The translations under genes and the position numbers were made by a program. Below the pieces are notes generated by a model. The model was not told the DNA's origin. It searched no databases and saw only the letters and a program-made list of their open reading frames with translations. A DNA stretch of 64,000 nucleotides, from the NCBI RefSeq assembly GCF_029714205.1, contig NZ_CP121648.1, positions 7,293,501-7,357,500 on the forward strand. The letters are read 5' to 3'. Shown here in pieces: positions 43,193 to 51,878 of this stretch (positions within the stretch are counted from its first letter, which is position 1; each line of letters starts with the position of its first letter). The DNA comes from Methylobacterium sp. CB376 (GTDB lineage: Bacteria > Pseudomonadota > Alphaproteobacteria > Rhizobiales > Beijerinckiaceae).

Positions 43193-43915
43193 TCACGCCT
43201 CCGGCGCCGGCGGCGCCACCGTGGCGAAGCTCGACCGGTCGTTCTTCGGGCGCTCGGTCGGCAGCGTCTCGCCGCTGACGAGGTAGTGGATCGTCTCGGC
43301 GATGTTGGTGGTGTGGTCGCCGATCCGCTCCACGTTCTTGGCGCAGAACAGGAGGTGCGTGCAGAAGCTGATGTTGCGCGGATCCTCCATCATGTAGGTG
43401 AGGAGCTCGCGGAACAGGGACGTGTAGAGCGCGTCGATGCCGCCGTCGCGCGCCCAGACGTCGAGGGCCACGGCGACGTCCTGGGTCGCGTAGGCGTCGA
43501 GCACGTCCTTGAGCTGCTCCTGCACGAGGTCGCTCATGTGCTGGACGCCGACCACCACCTTCTGGAGCTGGGGCTGATCGCTGATCGCCACCACCCGCTT
43601 GGCGATGTTCTTGGCGAGGTCGCCGATCCGCTCGAGGTCGCCGGAGACGCGGATCGCCGAGATCGTCTCGCGCAGGTCGATCGCCATCGGCTGGCGCTTG
43701 GCGATGAGCAGGATCGCCCGCTCCTCGATCTCGCGCTGGAGCCCGTCGAGGCGGGCATCCGCCGCGATCACGCTCTGGGCCAGGGTGCCGTCGCGGCGCA
43801 CCAGGGCGGTCGCCGCATCCGCCATCATCTTCTCGGCGATCCCGCCCATCTCGGCGATGCTGCGGCGCAGGTTCTGCAGGTCCGCGTCGTAGGAACTGAC
43901 GATGTGATCCGACAT
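43193..43915 (-). CDS. phoU: PhoU phosphate signalling protein
   Basis: 240 residues, two PhoU three-helix repeats, each with the metal-binding motif (DARLDGLQREIEERA and ARDGGIDALYTSLFRELL), plus NVERIGDHTTNIAE near the C-terminus. It links the Pst transporter to PhoR and represses the Pho response when phosphate is plentiful. It lies 24 bp upstream of phoB. Confidence 0.95.
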   Translation of the reverse strand: MSDHIVSSYDADLQNLRRSIAEMGGIAEKMMADAATALVRRDGTLAQSVIAADARLDGLQREIEERAILLIAKRQPMAIDLRETISAIRVSGDLERIGDLAKNIAKRVVAISDQPQLQKVVVGVQHMSDLVQEQLKDVLDAYATQDVAVALDVWARDGGIDALYTSLFRELLTYMMEDPRNISFCTHLLFCAKNVERIGDHTTNIAETIHYLVSGETLPTERPKNDRSSFATVAPPAPEA

Positions 43916-43944
43916 GGCGCTCGTCCTGCTCGCAAGGGGGAGGG

Positions 43945-44757
43945 TCAGCCGAACCGGCCGGTGATGTAGTCCTGGGTCTGGCGCTTGGTCGGAGTCATGA
44001 ACAGCCGGTTCGTCGGCCCGAACTCGATCAGCTCGCCGAGATACATGAAGGCCGTGAACTGCGAGATGCGGGCCGCCTGCTGCATGTTGTGGGTGACGAT
44101 CGCGATGGTGAATTCCCCGCGCAGCTGCTCCAGCAGCTCCTCGATGCGGCCGGTCGAGATCGGGTCGAGGGCCGAGGTCGGCTCGTCGAACAGGATCACC
44201 TCGGGCTTTTGGGCGACCGTGCGGGCGATGCAGAGGCGCTGCTGCTGGCCGCCCGACAGGCCCATGCCGGATTGCTTGAGCTTATCCTTGACCTCGTCCC
44301 AGAGGGCGGCCTTGCGCAGGGCCTCCTCGACGCGCTGGTCGAGGTCGGCCCTGCCGAGCCGCTCGTAGAGCCGGATGCCGAAGGCGATGTTGTCGTAGAT
44401 CGACATCGGGAAGGGCGTCGGCTTCTGGAACACCATGCCGACGCGGGCGCGCAGCTCGTTCAGGTCGATCGCCGGGTCGAGGATGTTGCGCCCGTCGAGC
44501 AGGATCTCGCCCTCCGCCCGCTGGTCGGGATAGAGCGAGTAGATCCGGTTGAAGGTGCGCAGCAGCGTGGACTTGCCGCAGCCCGACGGCCCGATCAGCG
44601 CGGTGACCTGCCGGTCGTGGAAGTCGAGGTTGATGTTCTTCAGGCCCTGGAAGGTCCCGTAGTAGAAGTTGAGGTTCTTGACCGCGAGGCGGACCGGGGC
44701 GGTCTCGTCGGCCGCGCCGGATTTGACGACCGGTGCGGCGGTGGCGGAGGCGCTCAT
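43945..44757 (-). CDS. pstB: Phosphate ABC transporter ATPase
   Basis: 270 residues. Walker [10 protein letters not shown] is at 56-64. The Q-loop is [15 protein letters not shown], the signature [16 protein letters not shown], Walker [13 protein letters not shown] and the switch His in THNMQQA. The PTPFPMSIY sequence is specific to PstB. It powers phosphate import through PstA/PstC. Confidence 0.97.
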   Translation of the reverse strand: MSASATAAPVVKSGAADETAPVRLAVKNLNFYYGTFQGLKNINLDFHDRQVTALIGPSGCGKSTLLRTFNRIYSLYPDQRAEGEILLDGRNILDPAIDLNELRARVGMVFQKPTPFPMSIYDNIAFGIRLYERLGRADLDQRVEEALRKAALWDEVKDKLKQSGMGLSGGQQQRLCIARTVAQKPEVILFDEPTSALDPISTGRIEELLEQLRGEFTIAIVTHNMQQAARISQFTAFMYLGELIEFGPTNRLFMTPTKRQTQDYITGRFG

Positions 44758-44798
44758 CGGGGTTCTCCGGAGGATCGTCGGCGGGGGGCGGCGCGGTC

Positions 44799-45713
44799 TC
44801 AGCGGCCCCTGCCGCCGCGCAGGAACAGGCGGGCCGCGATCGACAGGCCCAGGATGGTCACGGTGATCAGCAGGGCGCCCGCCCAGGCGAGTTGGCGCCA
44901 GTTCTCGTAGGGCGAGAGGGCGAATTGGTAGATCATCACCGGGAGGTTGGCGACGCCGCCCATCAGGTTGGGGCTGAACCAGGAATTGTTGTTGAGCGCC
45001 GTGAAAAGGAGCGGCGCCGTCTCGCCCGCGATGCGCGCCAGGGCGAGCAGGATGCCGGTGACGATGCCGGCCTGCGCGGCCTTCCAGGTGACGGCGCGGA
45101 TCACGATCGAGGGCGGCGCGCCCAGGGCCGCGCCGGCCTCGCGCAGGGAGCCCGGCACGAGGCGCAGCATGTCCTCGGTGGTGCGCACGATCACCGGCGT
45201 CGCGATGATGGCGAGCGCCACGCCGCCGGCCCAGCCCGAGTAGCCGCCCATGGTGCGCACCATCACCGTGTAGACGAAGAGGCCGATCAGGATCGAGGGC
45301 GCCGAGAGCAGGATGTCGTTCAGGAACCGGATCGCGTCGGCGAGCTTGGCCGTGCGCCCGTACTCGGCGAGGTAGGTGCCGGCGAGCACCCCGACCGGGG
45401 TCGCCACCACGATGCCGATCAGCGTCATGACCAGGCTGCCGAGGATGGCGTTGGCGATCCCGCCCCCCTCCGAGCCGGGACCCGGCGTCACCTCGGTGAA
45501 CAGGGTCGGCGAGAGGCCGCGCAGGCCCTCGACGATCAGCATCAGCAGGATCGAGCCCAGCACGATCGCGCCGAGCGCCGTCGCCGCCGTGCAGAGGATG
45601 ATCAGCAGCCGGTCGGCGGTGCGCCGGCCGGCGCGGACGCGGCCCCAGGCTTGGCGCGCCGGTTCGGCGGTCGCGGCCTGGCCTGCCGTGGCGAGGGTGG
45701 TCCGGGCGTCCAT
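44799..45713 (-). CDS. pstA: Phosphate ABC transporter permease
   Basis: 304 residues with six membrane helices, the first at [38 protein letters not shown] and the EAA loop [20 protein letters not shown] (approximate) are typical of PstA. The N-terminal 30 residues are an unusually long Ala-rich cytoplasmic extension. It pairs with PstC. Confidence 0.94.
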   Translation of the reverse strand: MDARTTLATAGQAATAEPARQAWGRVRAGRRTADRLLIILCTAATALGAIVLGSILLMLIVEGLRGLSPTLFTEVTPGPGSEGGGIANAILGSLVMTLIGIVVATPVGVLAGTYLAEYGRTAKLADAIRFLNDILLSAPSILIGLFVYTVMVRTMGGYSGWAGGVALAIIATPVIVRTTEDMLRLVPGSLREAGAALGAPPSIVIRAVTWKAAQAGIVTGILLALARIAGETAPLLFTALNNNSWFSPNLMGGVANLPVMIYQFALSPYENWRQLAWAGALLITVTILGLSIAARLFLRGGRGR

Positions 45714-45738
45714 GGCATCAGAGCTCCGTCGGGCGGGA

Positions 45739-46713
45739 TCAGGCGACCTTCACGCGGCGCACGAGCAGCCGGGCCACGATGAGGACGATGAAGGTGACGA
45801 CGAACAGGATGCAGCCGAGCGCCAGCAGGGCGTGCAGCTGCATCCCGTCCGCCTCGTTGAACTCGTTGGCGATGCGCGACGCGATGGTCGAGCCCGGGTC
45901 GAAGATCGAGGGCGACAGGCGGTTCGCGTTGCCGATCACGAAGGTCACCGCCATGGTCTCGCCGAGCGCCCGGCCGAGCCCGAGCATGATCGCGCCGATG
46001 ATCGAGACCGAGGCCTGCGGGACCAGCACGTGGCGCACGACCTCCCAGGTGGTGCAGCCGATGCCGTAGGCGCTTTCGCGCAGGACGGTCGGGATCTGGT
46101 CGAGCATGTCGCGGGTGATCGAGGCCACGAAGGGCACGATCATGATGGCCAGGATGATGCCGGCGGTCAGGATGCCGACCCCCGAGGGCACCTGCGCGTA
46201 GAGCAGCGTGCCGACGACAGGCAGGCCCTCGACGAGGTTCGAGACCGGCACCTGCACGAAGCGGGCGAAGAGCGGGGCGAACACGAACAGGCCCCACATG
46301 CCGTAGATGATGCTCGGCACCGAGGCGAGCAGCTCGATCGTCATCGCCACGGGCTTGCGCGCCCAGCCGGGGCAGAGCTGGGTGAGGTAGATGGCGATGC
46401 CGAGGGAGATCGGGACGCCGATCACCAGGGCCAGGAAGGCCGAGACCAGGGTGCCGATGATGGCGACGAGGGCTCCGTACTCCTCGCGCCCGACATTCCA
46501 GGCGCTCGAGGTGATGAAGCCGGGCCCGAAGGCCTGGAAGGCCGGCCAGCCGCCGTAGACGATCGAGGCGAGGATGCCGGCGAGCACCAGCAGCACCAGC
46601 AGCGCCGAGCCGAAGGCGGCGGCCTGGAAGAGGCGGTCCGCCAGGGGGCTCGGCGCGCCGCGCGCGGCCTTGGGGGCGGTGGCGAGAGCGAGGTGTTCGG
46701 ACAACGCGACCAT
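45739..46713 (-). CDS. pstC: Phosphate ABC transporter permease
   Basis: 324 residues. Helices start at [21 protein letters not shown]. The PstC-specific [18 protein letters not shown] and the cytoplasmic loop [22 protein letters not shown] are present. It partners PstA in the inner membrane. Confidence 0.95.
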   Translation of the reverse strand: MVALSEHLALATAPKAARGAPSPLADRLFQAAAFGSALLVLLVLAGILASIVYGGWPAFQAFGPGFITSSAWNVGREEYGALVAIIGTLVSAFLALVIGVPISLGIAIYLTQLCPGWARKPVAMTIELLASVPSIIYGMWGLFVFAPLFARFVQVPVSNLVEGLPVVGTLLYAQVPSGVGILTAGIILAIMIVPFVASITRDMLDQIPTVLRESAYGIGCTTWEVVRHVLVPQASVSIIGAIMLGLGRALGETMAVTFVIGNANRLSPSIFDPGSTIASRIANEFNEADGMQLHALLALGCILFVVTFIVLIVARLLVRRVKVA

Positions 46714-46776
46714 CCGGATTTCCCTTCAGTGAGCCGCCTGTAGCGCGCGGAGCCGCCCGACGCGAGCCGTCGATGG

Positions 46777-46812
46777 GGCGCCCCCTCCGGCGCGAGGGCC
46801 GGAGGGGGCGCC
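46777..46812 (-). terminator. Strong hairpin between pstS and pstC
   Basis: GGCGCCCCCTCCGG (46777-46790) pairs perfectly with CCGGAGGGGGCGCC (46799-46812) around 8 nt, 11 bp after the pstS stop. As in other pst operons it probably attenuates or stabilises the mRNA, so that PstS exceeds the membrane components. Confidence 0.7.
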
Positions 46813-46822
46813 GGGTTGCGGC

Positions 46823-47863
46823 TCACATGCCGAGGACCGGCTTGCCGTCCTTGCCGGTGACCTTCTTCCACTCGTCCTGGATCAGGCCGACGACGGCGTC
46901 GGGCAGCGGCACGTAGTCGAGGTCGCTGGCGAGCTTGTCGCCGTTCTTGTAGGCCCAGGAGAAGAACTTCAGCACCTCGGCGGCGCGGGCCGGGTCGCTG
47001 GGGCTCTTGGGCACCAGGATGAAGGTGGCGGCGGTGATCGGCCACGCCTTCTCGCCGGCCTGGTTGGTCAGCGCGATGCCGAAGCCCGGGGCGGACTTCC
47101 AGTCGGCGTTGGCGGCGGCGGCCTGGAAGGCCTCGTCGCTCGGCTCGGGGAACTTGCCGGCCTTGTTCTGGAGCAGCGCCACCGGCAGCTTGTTCTGCTT
47201 GGCGTAGGCGTACTCGACGTAGCCGATCGCGTTCGGCACCTGCTTCACGACGGCGGTGACGCCCTCGTTGCCCTTGCCGCCCTGGCCGGCCGGCCAGCTG
47301 ATCGTCGTCGAGGCGCCGAACTCCTTCTTCCAATCGGCCGACACGTCCGACAGGTAGGTCGTGAAGATGCTCGTCGTGCCGGACGCGTCGGAGCGGTAGA
47401 CCGGCGTGATCACCGCGTCGGGGAGCTTCACGCTCTCGTTCAGCTTGGCGATCCTGGGGTCTGACCACTTCTTGATCTTGCCGGCGTAGATCTCGGCGAG
47501 GAGCTCGCCGGTGAGCTTCACCTCACCCGACTTCACGCCCTGGATGTTCACGACCGGGACGACGCCGCCCATCACGGTCGGGAACTGCACGAGCCCGTCC
47601 TTCTCGAGGGCCTCGCCCTTCAGGGGCGCGTCGGTGGCGCCGAAATCGACCGTGCGGGCCTGGATCTGCTTGATGCCGCCGCCGGAGCCGATCGACTGGT
47701 AGTTCAGGCCGACGCTGGCCTCCTTGCGGTAGGCCTCGGCCCACTTCGAGTAGACCGGGAACGGGAAGGTGGCGCCGGCGCCGGTGATGTCGGCCGCGAG
47801 GGCGGCGGTGGCGATCTGGGCGGTCGCGAGCCCGATGGCGAGCGCGGTGGCGAATCGTTTCAC
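46823..47863 (-). CDS. pstS: Periplasmic phosphate-binding protein
   Basis: 346 residues from GTG 47863, with GGAGAG upstream; longer frames lack a site. The signal peptide is FATALAIGLATAQIATAALA. The mature protein begins ADITGAGATFPFPVYSKWAE and has the phosphate-contacting SIGSGGGIKQI, DFGATDAPL and RSDASGTTSIF segments of PstS. It binds phosphate in the periplasm and delivers it to PstCAB. A triple Pho box lies 107 bp upstream. Confidence 0.96.
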   Translation of the reverse strand: MKRFATALAIGLATAQIATAALAADITGAGATFPFPVYSKWAEAYRKEASVGLNYQSIGSGGGIKQIQARTVDFGATDAPLKGEALEKDGLVQFPTVMGGVVPVVNIQGVKSGEVKLTGELLAEIYAGKIKKWSDPRIAKLNESVKLPDAVITPVYRSDASGTTSIFTTYLSDVSADWKKEFGASTTISWPAGQGGKGNEGVTAVVKQVPNAIGYVEYAYAKQNKLPVALLQNKAGKFPEPSDEAFQAAAANADWKSAPGFGIALTNQAGEKAWPITAATFILVPKSPSDPARAAEVLKFFSWAYKNGDKLASDLDYVPLPDAVVGLIQDEWKKVTGKDGKPVLGM

Positions 47864-47969
47864 GAAAGCTCTCCGTGTTCCGTCAATCTGACGCGCGGTC
47901 TGGGTCTCGCCTCGGGGCGAGAGGCTGTCCATCGCGGCGCGAGCGGTAGCCCCGCACGACGCCGCCCCT

Positions 47970-47998
47970 ATGACGGTTGCATGACGGTTGCATGACAT
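47970..47998 (-). promoter_or_regulatory. Triple Pho box upstream of pstS
   Basis: On the reverse strand three half-sites (TGTCAT, CGTCAT, CGTCAT) recur with an exact 11-bp period, joined by GCAAC. This matches PhoB direct-repeat operators. It lies 107-135 bp before the pstS start. Confidence 0.8.
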
Positions 47999-48033
47999 CG
48001 CCCTCGCCCTCCGCTCGAAGTCGCCGGGAGCAT

Positions 48034-48059
48034 GGGACGGTCCGGGGGGCTCGCGCGTT
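48034..48059 (+). promoter_or_regulatory. Candidate EcfG-type promoter for the 85-residue gene
   Basis: GGGAC (48034-48038), 17 nt, CGTT (48056-48059). There is one mismatch to the GGAAC -35 element. It lies 41 bp before the GTG at 48100. Confidence 0.35.
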
Positions 48060-48099
48060 ATCCTGCCATGGCAAGCTGGGAGCAGGTGAGGACCCCGCC

Positions 48100-48357
48100 G
48101 TGCAGGAGGCATCGACGACCGGGAGCGGGAACGGGCACGATTCGGAGCGCGCGGCGCTGCTCGCGCTGCATGCGGAGCGGGAGGGGCTGGAGCGCCGGCT
48201 CGCCCTCGCGCGCCAGCAGCGGCTCTACCTGTCCGATCCGGAGGCGATCGCGGCGGCCGAGGCGGAGGAGCGGGACCTCCTGGTGGACCTCGACCGGCTC
48301 CTGACGCGGATCCGGGCGGCGGAGTACCGGCGCCGGCCCGGCGGCCGGCCCTGGTAG
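48100..48357 (+). CDS. Small coiled-coil hypothetical protein (85 aa)
   Basis: GTG 48100 is preceded by GTGAGGA. The product is a single charged helix pair (ERAALLALHAEREGLERRLA, then ARQQRLYLSDPEAIAAAEAEERDLLVDLDRLL) ending in a basic tail. No family was recognised. It lies upstream of the EcfG gene on the same strand with a candidate EcfG promoter, so a stress-linked role is possible but unproven. Confidence 0.5.
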   Translation: MQEASTTGSGNGHDSERAALLALHAEREGLERRLALARQQRLYLSDPEAIAAAEAEERDLLVDLDRLLTRIRAAEYRRRPGGRPW

Positions 48358-48415
48358 GAGCGCCTCGGGGGATCCGGCCCGGCAACGAGCCCGGCTCGGG
48401 CGAGAGTCCGGCTCG

Positions 48416-48441
48416 GGAACCTTGGCCGTGCTTCGGCCGTT
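48416..48441 (+). promoter_or_regulatory. EcfG-type promoter upstream of the NepR-EcfG gene
   Basis: GGAAC (48416-48420), 17 nt, CGTT (48438-48441), an exact match to the EcfG consensus. It lies 223 bp before the start at 48665, consistent with autoregulation. The rest of the 307-bp gap (48358-48664) holds no supported gene. Confidence 0.6.
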
Positions 48442-48664
48442 GCCCCGGCGCGAGGCCAGGTTGCGGCCTCGCGCGTCACACGGGGTAGAGGAGGAGCCGA
48501 TGGCGATCGAGCAGGCGGGAGGCGCGGCGAGGGGCGGGCCCGGGGGGACCGCGCCGGAGACCGCTCGCGGCGGCGACCGGCGCCCCGGGCGCGCCTGACC
48601 TCCCCGCCCCCTCGTCCCCGGGCGGAACCGTCCGCCCCCGCCCCTCCCAGCGAAGAGTCCCCCC

Positions 48665-49387
48665 ATGCTCTACCCGAATGCCGCCACCCTCGCCCCGGCC
48701 GAGCCCAAGCCCTCCCTGCCCTCCACGGTGCAGCAGCACCTCGGGCGGCAGCTGCGGGAGGCCTACGCGGCGATCGAGACCGCCACCCCGGACACGGTCC
48801 TGGCGCTGATCGAGCGGCTCGAAGCCGCGCTCGCCGCCCAGGGGCGCAGCGTCGAGCCGGAGTTCCGCGACGGGCTCCTCTCCGCCCTGCCCTCGCTGCG
48901 GGCCTTCGCGCTCTCGCTCACCAACAATTCCGCCCGGGCGGACGACCTCGTGCAGGACACGATCCTGCGCGCCTGGCAGAACCAGCACCGCTTCCAGCCG
49001 GGCACGAACCTCAACGCGTGGCTGTTCACCATCCTGCGCAACGCCTTCTACTCGGAGCAGCGCAAGCGCATGCGCGAGGTGCAGGACGAGGACGGGACCT
49101 ACGCGGCGCGGCTGTTCTCGGCCCCCGACCAGGGCCACCGCCTGGACGTGCAGGACCTGCGCGCCGGCCTCGCCAAGCTGCCGCCGGACCAGCGCGAGGC
49201 GCTGATCCTGGTCGGGGCCGAGGGCCTGTCCTACGAGGAGGTCGCCCGGATCTGCGGCGTGGCGATCGGGACCATCAAGAGCCGCGTCAACCGCGCCCGC
49301 AACCGGCTCGCCGACCTCCTCGGCTACACGGAGGACGACCTCAACGGCGACCGGATGATCCAGTCCGCCATGGGCGAGGGCGCCTGA
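48665..49387 (+). CDS. ecfG: NepR-EcfG fusion: general stress ECF sigma factor with N-terminal anti-sigma-like domain
   Basis: 240 residues. From about residue 75 it is an ECF15/EcfG sigma factor: region 2 has ALSLTNNSARADDLVQDTIL, RAWQNQHRFQPGTNL and AWLFTILRNAFYS; region 4 has LPPDQREALILVGAEGLSYE and EVARICGVAIGTIKSRVNRA. Residues 20-58 (VQQHLGRQLREAYAAIETAT, then PDTVLALIERLEAAL) match the two-helix core of NepR (IGxxLRxxYxxV, then PDRFLxLLExL). NepR normally is a separate anti-sigma factor that holds EcfG until phosphorylated PhyR removes it. No start codon lies between the two parts, so they form one polypeptide. PhyR is not in the window. Confidence 0.85.
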   Translation: MLYPNAATLAPAEPKPSLPSTVQQHLGRQLREAYAAIETATPDTVLALIERLEAALAAQGRSVEPEFRDGLLSALPSLRAFALSLTNNSARADDLVQDTILRAWQNQHRFQPGTNLNAWLFTILRNAFYSEQRKRMREVQDEDGTYAARLFSAPDQGHRLDVQDLRAGLAKLPPDQREALILVGAEGLSYEEVARICGVAIGTIKSRVNRARNRLADLLGYTEDDLNGDRMIQSAMGEGA

Positions 49388-49388
49388 C

Positions 49389-49436
49389 GCCGCGCCCGAG
49401 GGGTGCCGCGCCCGAGGAGTGCCGCGCCCGAAGAGC
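49389..49436. repeat. 16-bp tandem repeat, 3 copies
   Basis: GCCGCGCCCGAGGGGT, GCCGCGCCCGAGGAGT and GCCGCGCCCGAAGAGC follow one another directly after the ecfG stop codon. Confidence 0.85.
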
Positions 49437-49447
49437 GCCACGGCCGC

Positions 49448-49483
49448 GAAGCCCCTCCGTCCCGGCCGGGACGGAGGGGCTTC
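49448..49483 (+). terminator. Perfect 18-bp hairpin after ecfG
   Basis: GAAGCCCCTCCGTCCCGG (49448-49465) is followed directly by its exact reverse complement (49466-49483). It is a very strong intrinsic hairpin between convergent genes. Confidence 0.8.
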
Positions 49484-49498
49484 GTCGTATCATCCGAA

Positions 49499-49620
49499 AT
49501 CCGACGAATTGCGTCGCAATGCGGATTTCGGCTTCGCTCAAGCGCCGCGCGGGCTCGTGATCCGACGAATTGCGTCGCAATGCGGATTTCGGCTTCCCTC
49601 AAGCCCGCGCGGCGGGGTGC
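49499..49620 (-). repeat. REP-like element, reverse orientation, duplicated unit (copy D)
   Basis: A 36-bp unit starting TCCGACGAATTGCGTCGCAA and ending GGATTTCGGCTTC occurs at 49500 and 49561, holding the palindrome ATTGCGTCGCAAT. Between and after them lie CTCAAGCGCCGCGCGGGCTC and CTCAAGCCCGCGCGG, the reverse complement of the tail found at copies A-C. It follows the stop of the NepR-like gene. Confidence 0.8.
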
Positions 49621-49621
49621 C

Positions 49622-49822
49622 TCACCGCGTGCGCTGCAACTCGCGCTCGCGGTGCCGCAGGTGCAGCAGCAGCTGGATCTGGTCGGCGGGCAGCGGCAGC
49701 CCGTCCGTCGTCTTCTCGTAGAAGGCCCGCAGAACTTGACCGAGCCGTTTCTGAATCTCGGCACCCAGTCGAGGCAGCCGGCGGTCGGGCGTCATGTCCG
49801 GCGTCACGGCGTCCTGCTCCAT
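49622..49822 (-). CDS. NepR-like small protein, candidate anti-sigma factor
   Basis: 66 residues from ATG 49822, preceded by AGGGGGA. The stretch LGAEIQKRLGQVLRAFYEKT, then TDGLPLPADQIQLLLHL, follows the NepR pattern (IQxxLGxxLRxxYxxV, P/D, LLxxL). It faces the EcfG gene across a terminator and a repeat. If it is a true NepR, this locus holds one fused and one free copy. An alternative is an unrelated short helical protein. Confidence 0.45.
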   Translation of the reverse strand: MEQDAVTPDMTPDRRLPRLGAEIQKRLGQVLRAFYEKTTDGLPLPADQIQLLLHLRHRERELQRTR

Positions 49823-50023
49823 CGCGATCCCCCTGCGCGCTCAGGGGCCCCGGCAACGGGGCGCCCCGCGAGCCGAGAGGATCGGCCCCCATGGTTAAGG
49901 AAAGGTTAACTTTCAGACTTCGTTCACCATGCCGGCGCCCGGAAGCGGGGCGGCGCGACTCCGCTCACCCGAGCTTAACCATCGCCGCCGGGCTGTCCAG
50001 GGCGGGAGCCCGGCGAGCCCGCC

Positions 50024-51697
50024 TCAGGCCTCGGCGGCCTGGAGCAGCCGCGCCGCGGCGGCGCGGGCCTCCTCGGTGACGGTGGCGCCCGCGAGCATGC
50101 GGGCGATCTCCTCGCGGCGGGGCGCCTCGGCGAGGCGCGTCACCCGGGTGGCGACGCGGTCGGAGCCCTTCACGGCCTCCTTGGCGATCAGGAAGTGGCT
50201 GGCGGCGCGGGCGGCGACCTGCGGCGCGTGGGTGACGGCCACGACCTGAACCCGGTCGGAGAGCCGGGCGAGCCGAGCCCCGATCGCGTCCGCCACCGCG
50301 CCGCCGACCCCGGTATCGATCTCGTCGAAGATCAGGGTCGGGGCGGAGCCCTTGTCGGCCAGCACGACCTTGAGGGCGAGCATGAACCGCGACAGCTCGC
50401 CGCCCGAGGCGACCCTCATCATCGGCCCGGGGCGGGTCCCGGGATTGGTCTGGGCCCAGAACTCGACCCGGTCGAGGCCGGCGGGATCGCGGCTCGCCTC
50501 GTCGGTGGCGATCTCGGTGAGGAAGCGGGCGCGCTCGAGCTTGAGCGGCGGCAGTTCCGCCTGCACGGCCTTGTCGAGCTTGCCCGCCGCCCTGCGCCGC
50601 CCCTCGCTGAGGGCGCGGGCGGCCTTCAGGTAGGCCGCCTCGGCGGCGGCGAGGTCGGCCTCAAGCCGCCCCAGGGTCTCCTCCCCGGCATCGATCGCCG
50701 CCACGTCCGCGGCGTAGCGCTCGCGCAGGGCCGCGAGGTCGTCCGCCGCCACGTCGTACTTGCGGGCGGCCGCCCGCAGGGCGAACAGGCGCTCCTCCAC
50801 CCGCTCGAGCTCGCGGGGATCGAATTCCGCCGCCTGCAGGGCGTGTTCGAGGGCGTCGCGGGCCTCGTCGAGGGCGACCAGGGCGGCGTCGAGGGCGGTC
50901 ACGCAGGGATCGACCAGGGCCGGCGCCTGCGCGGCCCGGCGCTCCAGCTTGCGCAGGGCCGCCGAGAGGTGGGCGGCGGGGGAGCCCTGGCCGCCGACCG
51001 CGTCGAGGGCCTCGTTGAGGTCGCGGGCCACCTTCTCGCCCTGCTGCATGGCGGTGCGGCGCTCGGCGAGGTCGGCCTCCTCGCCGGGCTTCGGCGCGAG
51101 CGCGCCGAGCTCCTCCACGGCGTGGCGCAGGAAATCCGATTCCTTGCGGGCGGCCTCGACCCGGACGCGGTGCTCGGCGAGGCGCGCGCGCGCCTGCCGC
51201 ACGCCCCTCGACGCCTCCGCCACCGCCGCCTGCCGCTCCTGCAGGTTGCCGAAGGCGTCCAGTATGGCGCGGTGGGTGGTCGGGTCGGCGAGCGCCCGGT
51301 CGTCGTGCTGGCCGTGGATCTCGACGAGGGCCGCCCCGATGGCGCGCAGCACCTGCACGCCCACCGGCTGGTCGTTGACGAAGGCGCGGGTGCGCCCGTC
51401 CGCGACCTGGACCCGGCGCAGCACGAGGTCGCCCTCGGTGTCGAGGTCGGACGCGGCCGCGATGGCGCGGGCCGGGTGGTCGAGGGGCACGTCGAAGACG
51501 GCGGTGACCTGCCCCTGCGCCTCGCCGTGGCGCACGAGCCGGCCGTCGCCGCGCCCGCCCAGGGCGAGCGTGAAGGCGTCGAGCAGGATCGACTTGCCGG
51601 CCCCCGTCTCGCCGGTCAGCACGCTGAGGCCGTCGCGGAAATTCAGCTCGAGCTTGTCGATCAGGACGATGTCGCGGATGGCGAGCTGAACCAGCAT
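50024..51697 (-). CDS. recN: DNA repair protein RecN
   Basis: 557 residues from MLVQLAIRDIVLIDKLELNF (ATG 51697). Walker A is GETGAGKSILLDA and the N-terminal VEIHGQHDDRAL motif is RecN-specific. A long coiled coil is at about 150-370. The signature is RVASGGELSRFMLALKVVL and Walker B is LIFDEIDTGVGG. This SMC-like ATPase acts in double-strand break repair. It is the last gene of the dcw-lpxC-bamD run. Confidence 0.95.
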   Translation of the reverse strand: MLVQLAIRDIVLIDKLELNFRDGLSVLTGETGAGKSILLDAFTLALGGRGDGRLVRHGEAQGQVTAVFDVPLDHPARAIAAASDLDTEGDLVLRRVQVADGRTRAFVNDQPVGVQVLRAIGAALVEIHGQHDDRALADPTTHRAILDAFGNLQERQAAVAEASRGVRQARARLAEHRVRVEAARKESDFLRHAVEELGALAPKPGEEADLAERRTAMQQGEKVARDLNEALDAVGGQGSPAAHLSAALRKLERRAAQAPALVDPCVTALDAALVALDEARDALEHALQAAEFDPRELERVEERLFALRAAARKYDVAADDLAALRERYAADVAAIDAGEETLGRLEADLAAAEAAYLKAARALSEGRRRAAGKLDKAVQAELPPLKLERARFLTEIATDEASRDPAGLDRVEFWAQTNPGTRPGPMMRVASGGELSRFMLALKVVLADKGSAPTLIFDEIDTGVGGAVADAIGARLARLSDRVQVVAVTHAPQVAARAASHFLIAKEAVKGSDRVATRVTRLAEAPRREEIARMLAGATVTEEARAAAARLLQAAEA

Positions 51698-51878
51698 GCC
51701 GCCTGGCCGGGTCTCTCTGAGTGCGGAACCGCGCGTCTCTACAGGAGGACGGGCCGCGGCGCGAGGGGGACGCGCGGCCGCACGCGCGGCCATTCGCCCG
51801 AGCGCCGGGCGCGAGCGGCGGTGGGCCGGCCCGGGATCCGGGACCCGCCGGCGGCGCGCCGCCGGCGGTCGCTTCCGC

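Noticed and set aside
48500..48598. Possible small ORF (MAIEQAGGAARGG...) before ecfG, considered as a separate nepR
   Set aside because: It has no NepR helices and is Gly/Arg/Pro low-complexity. The NepR-like sequence is inside the sigma-factor frame itself.
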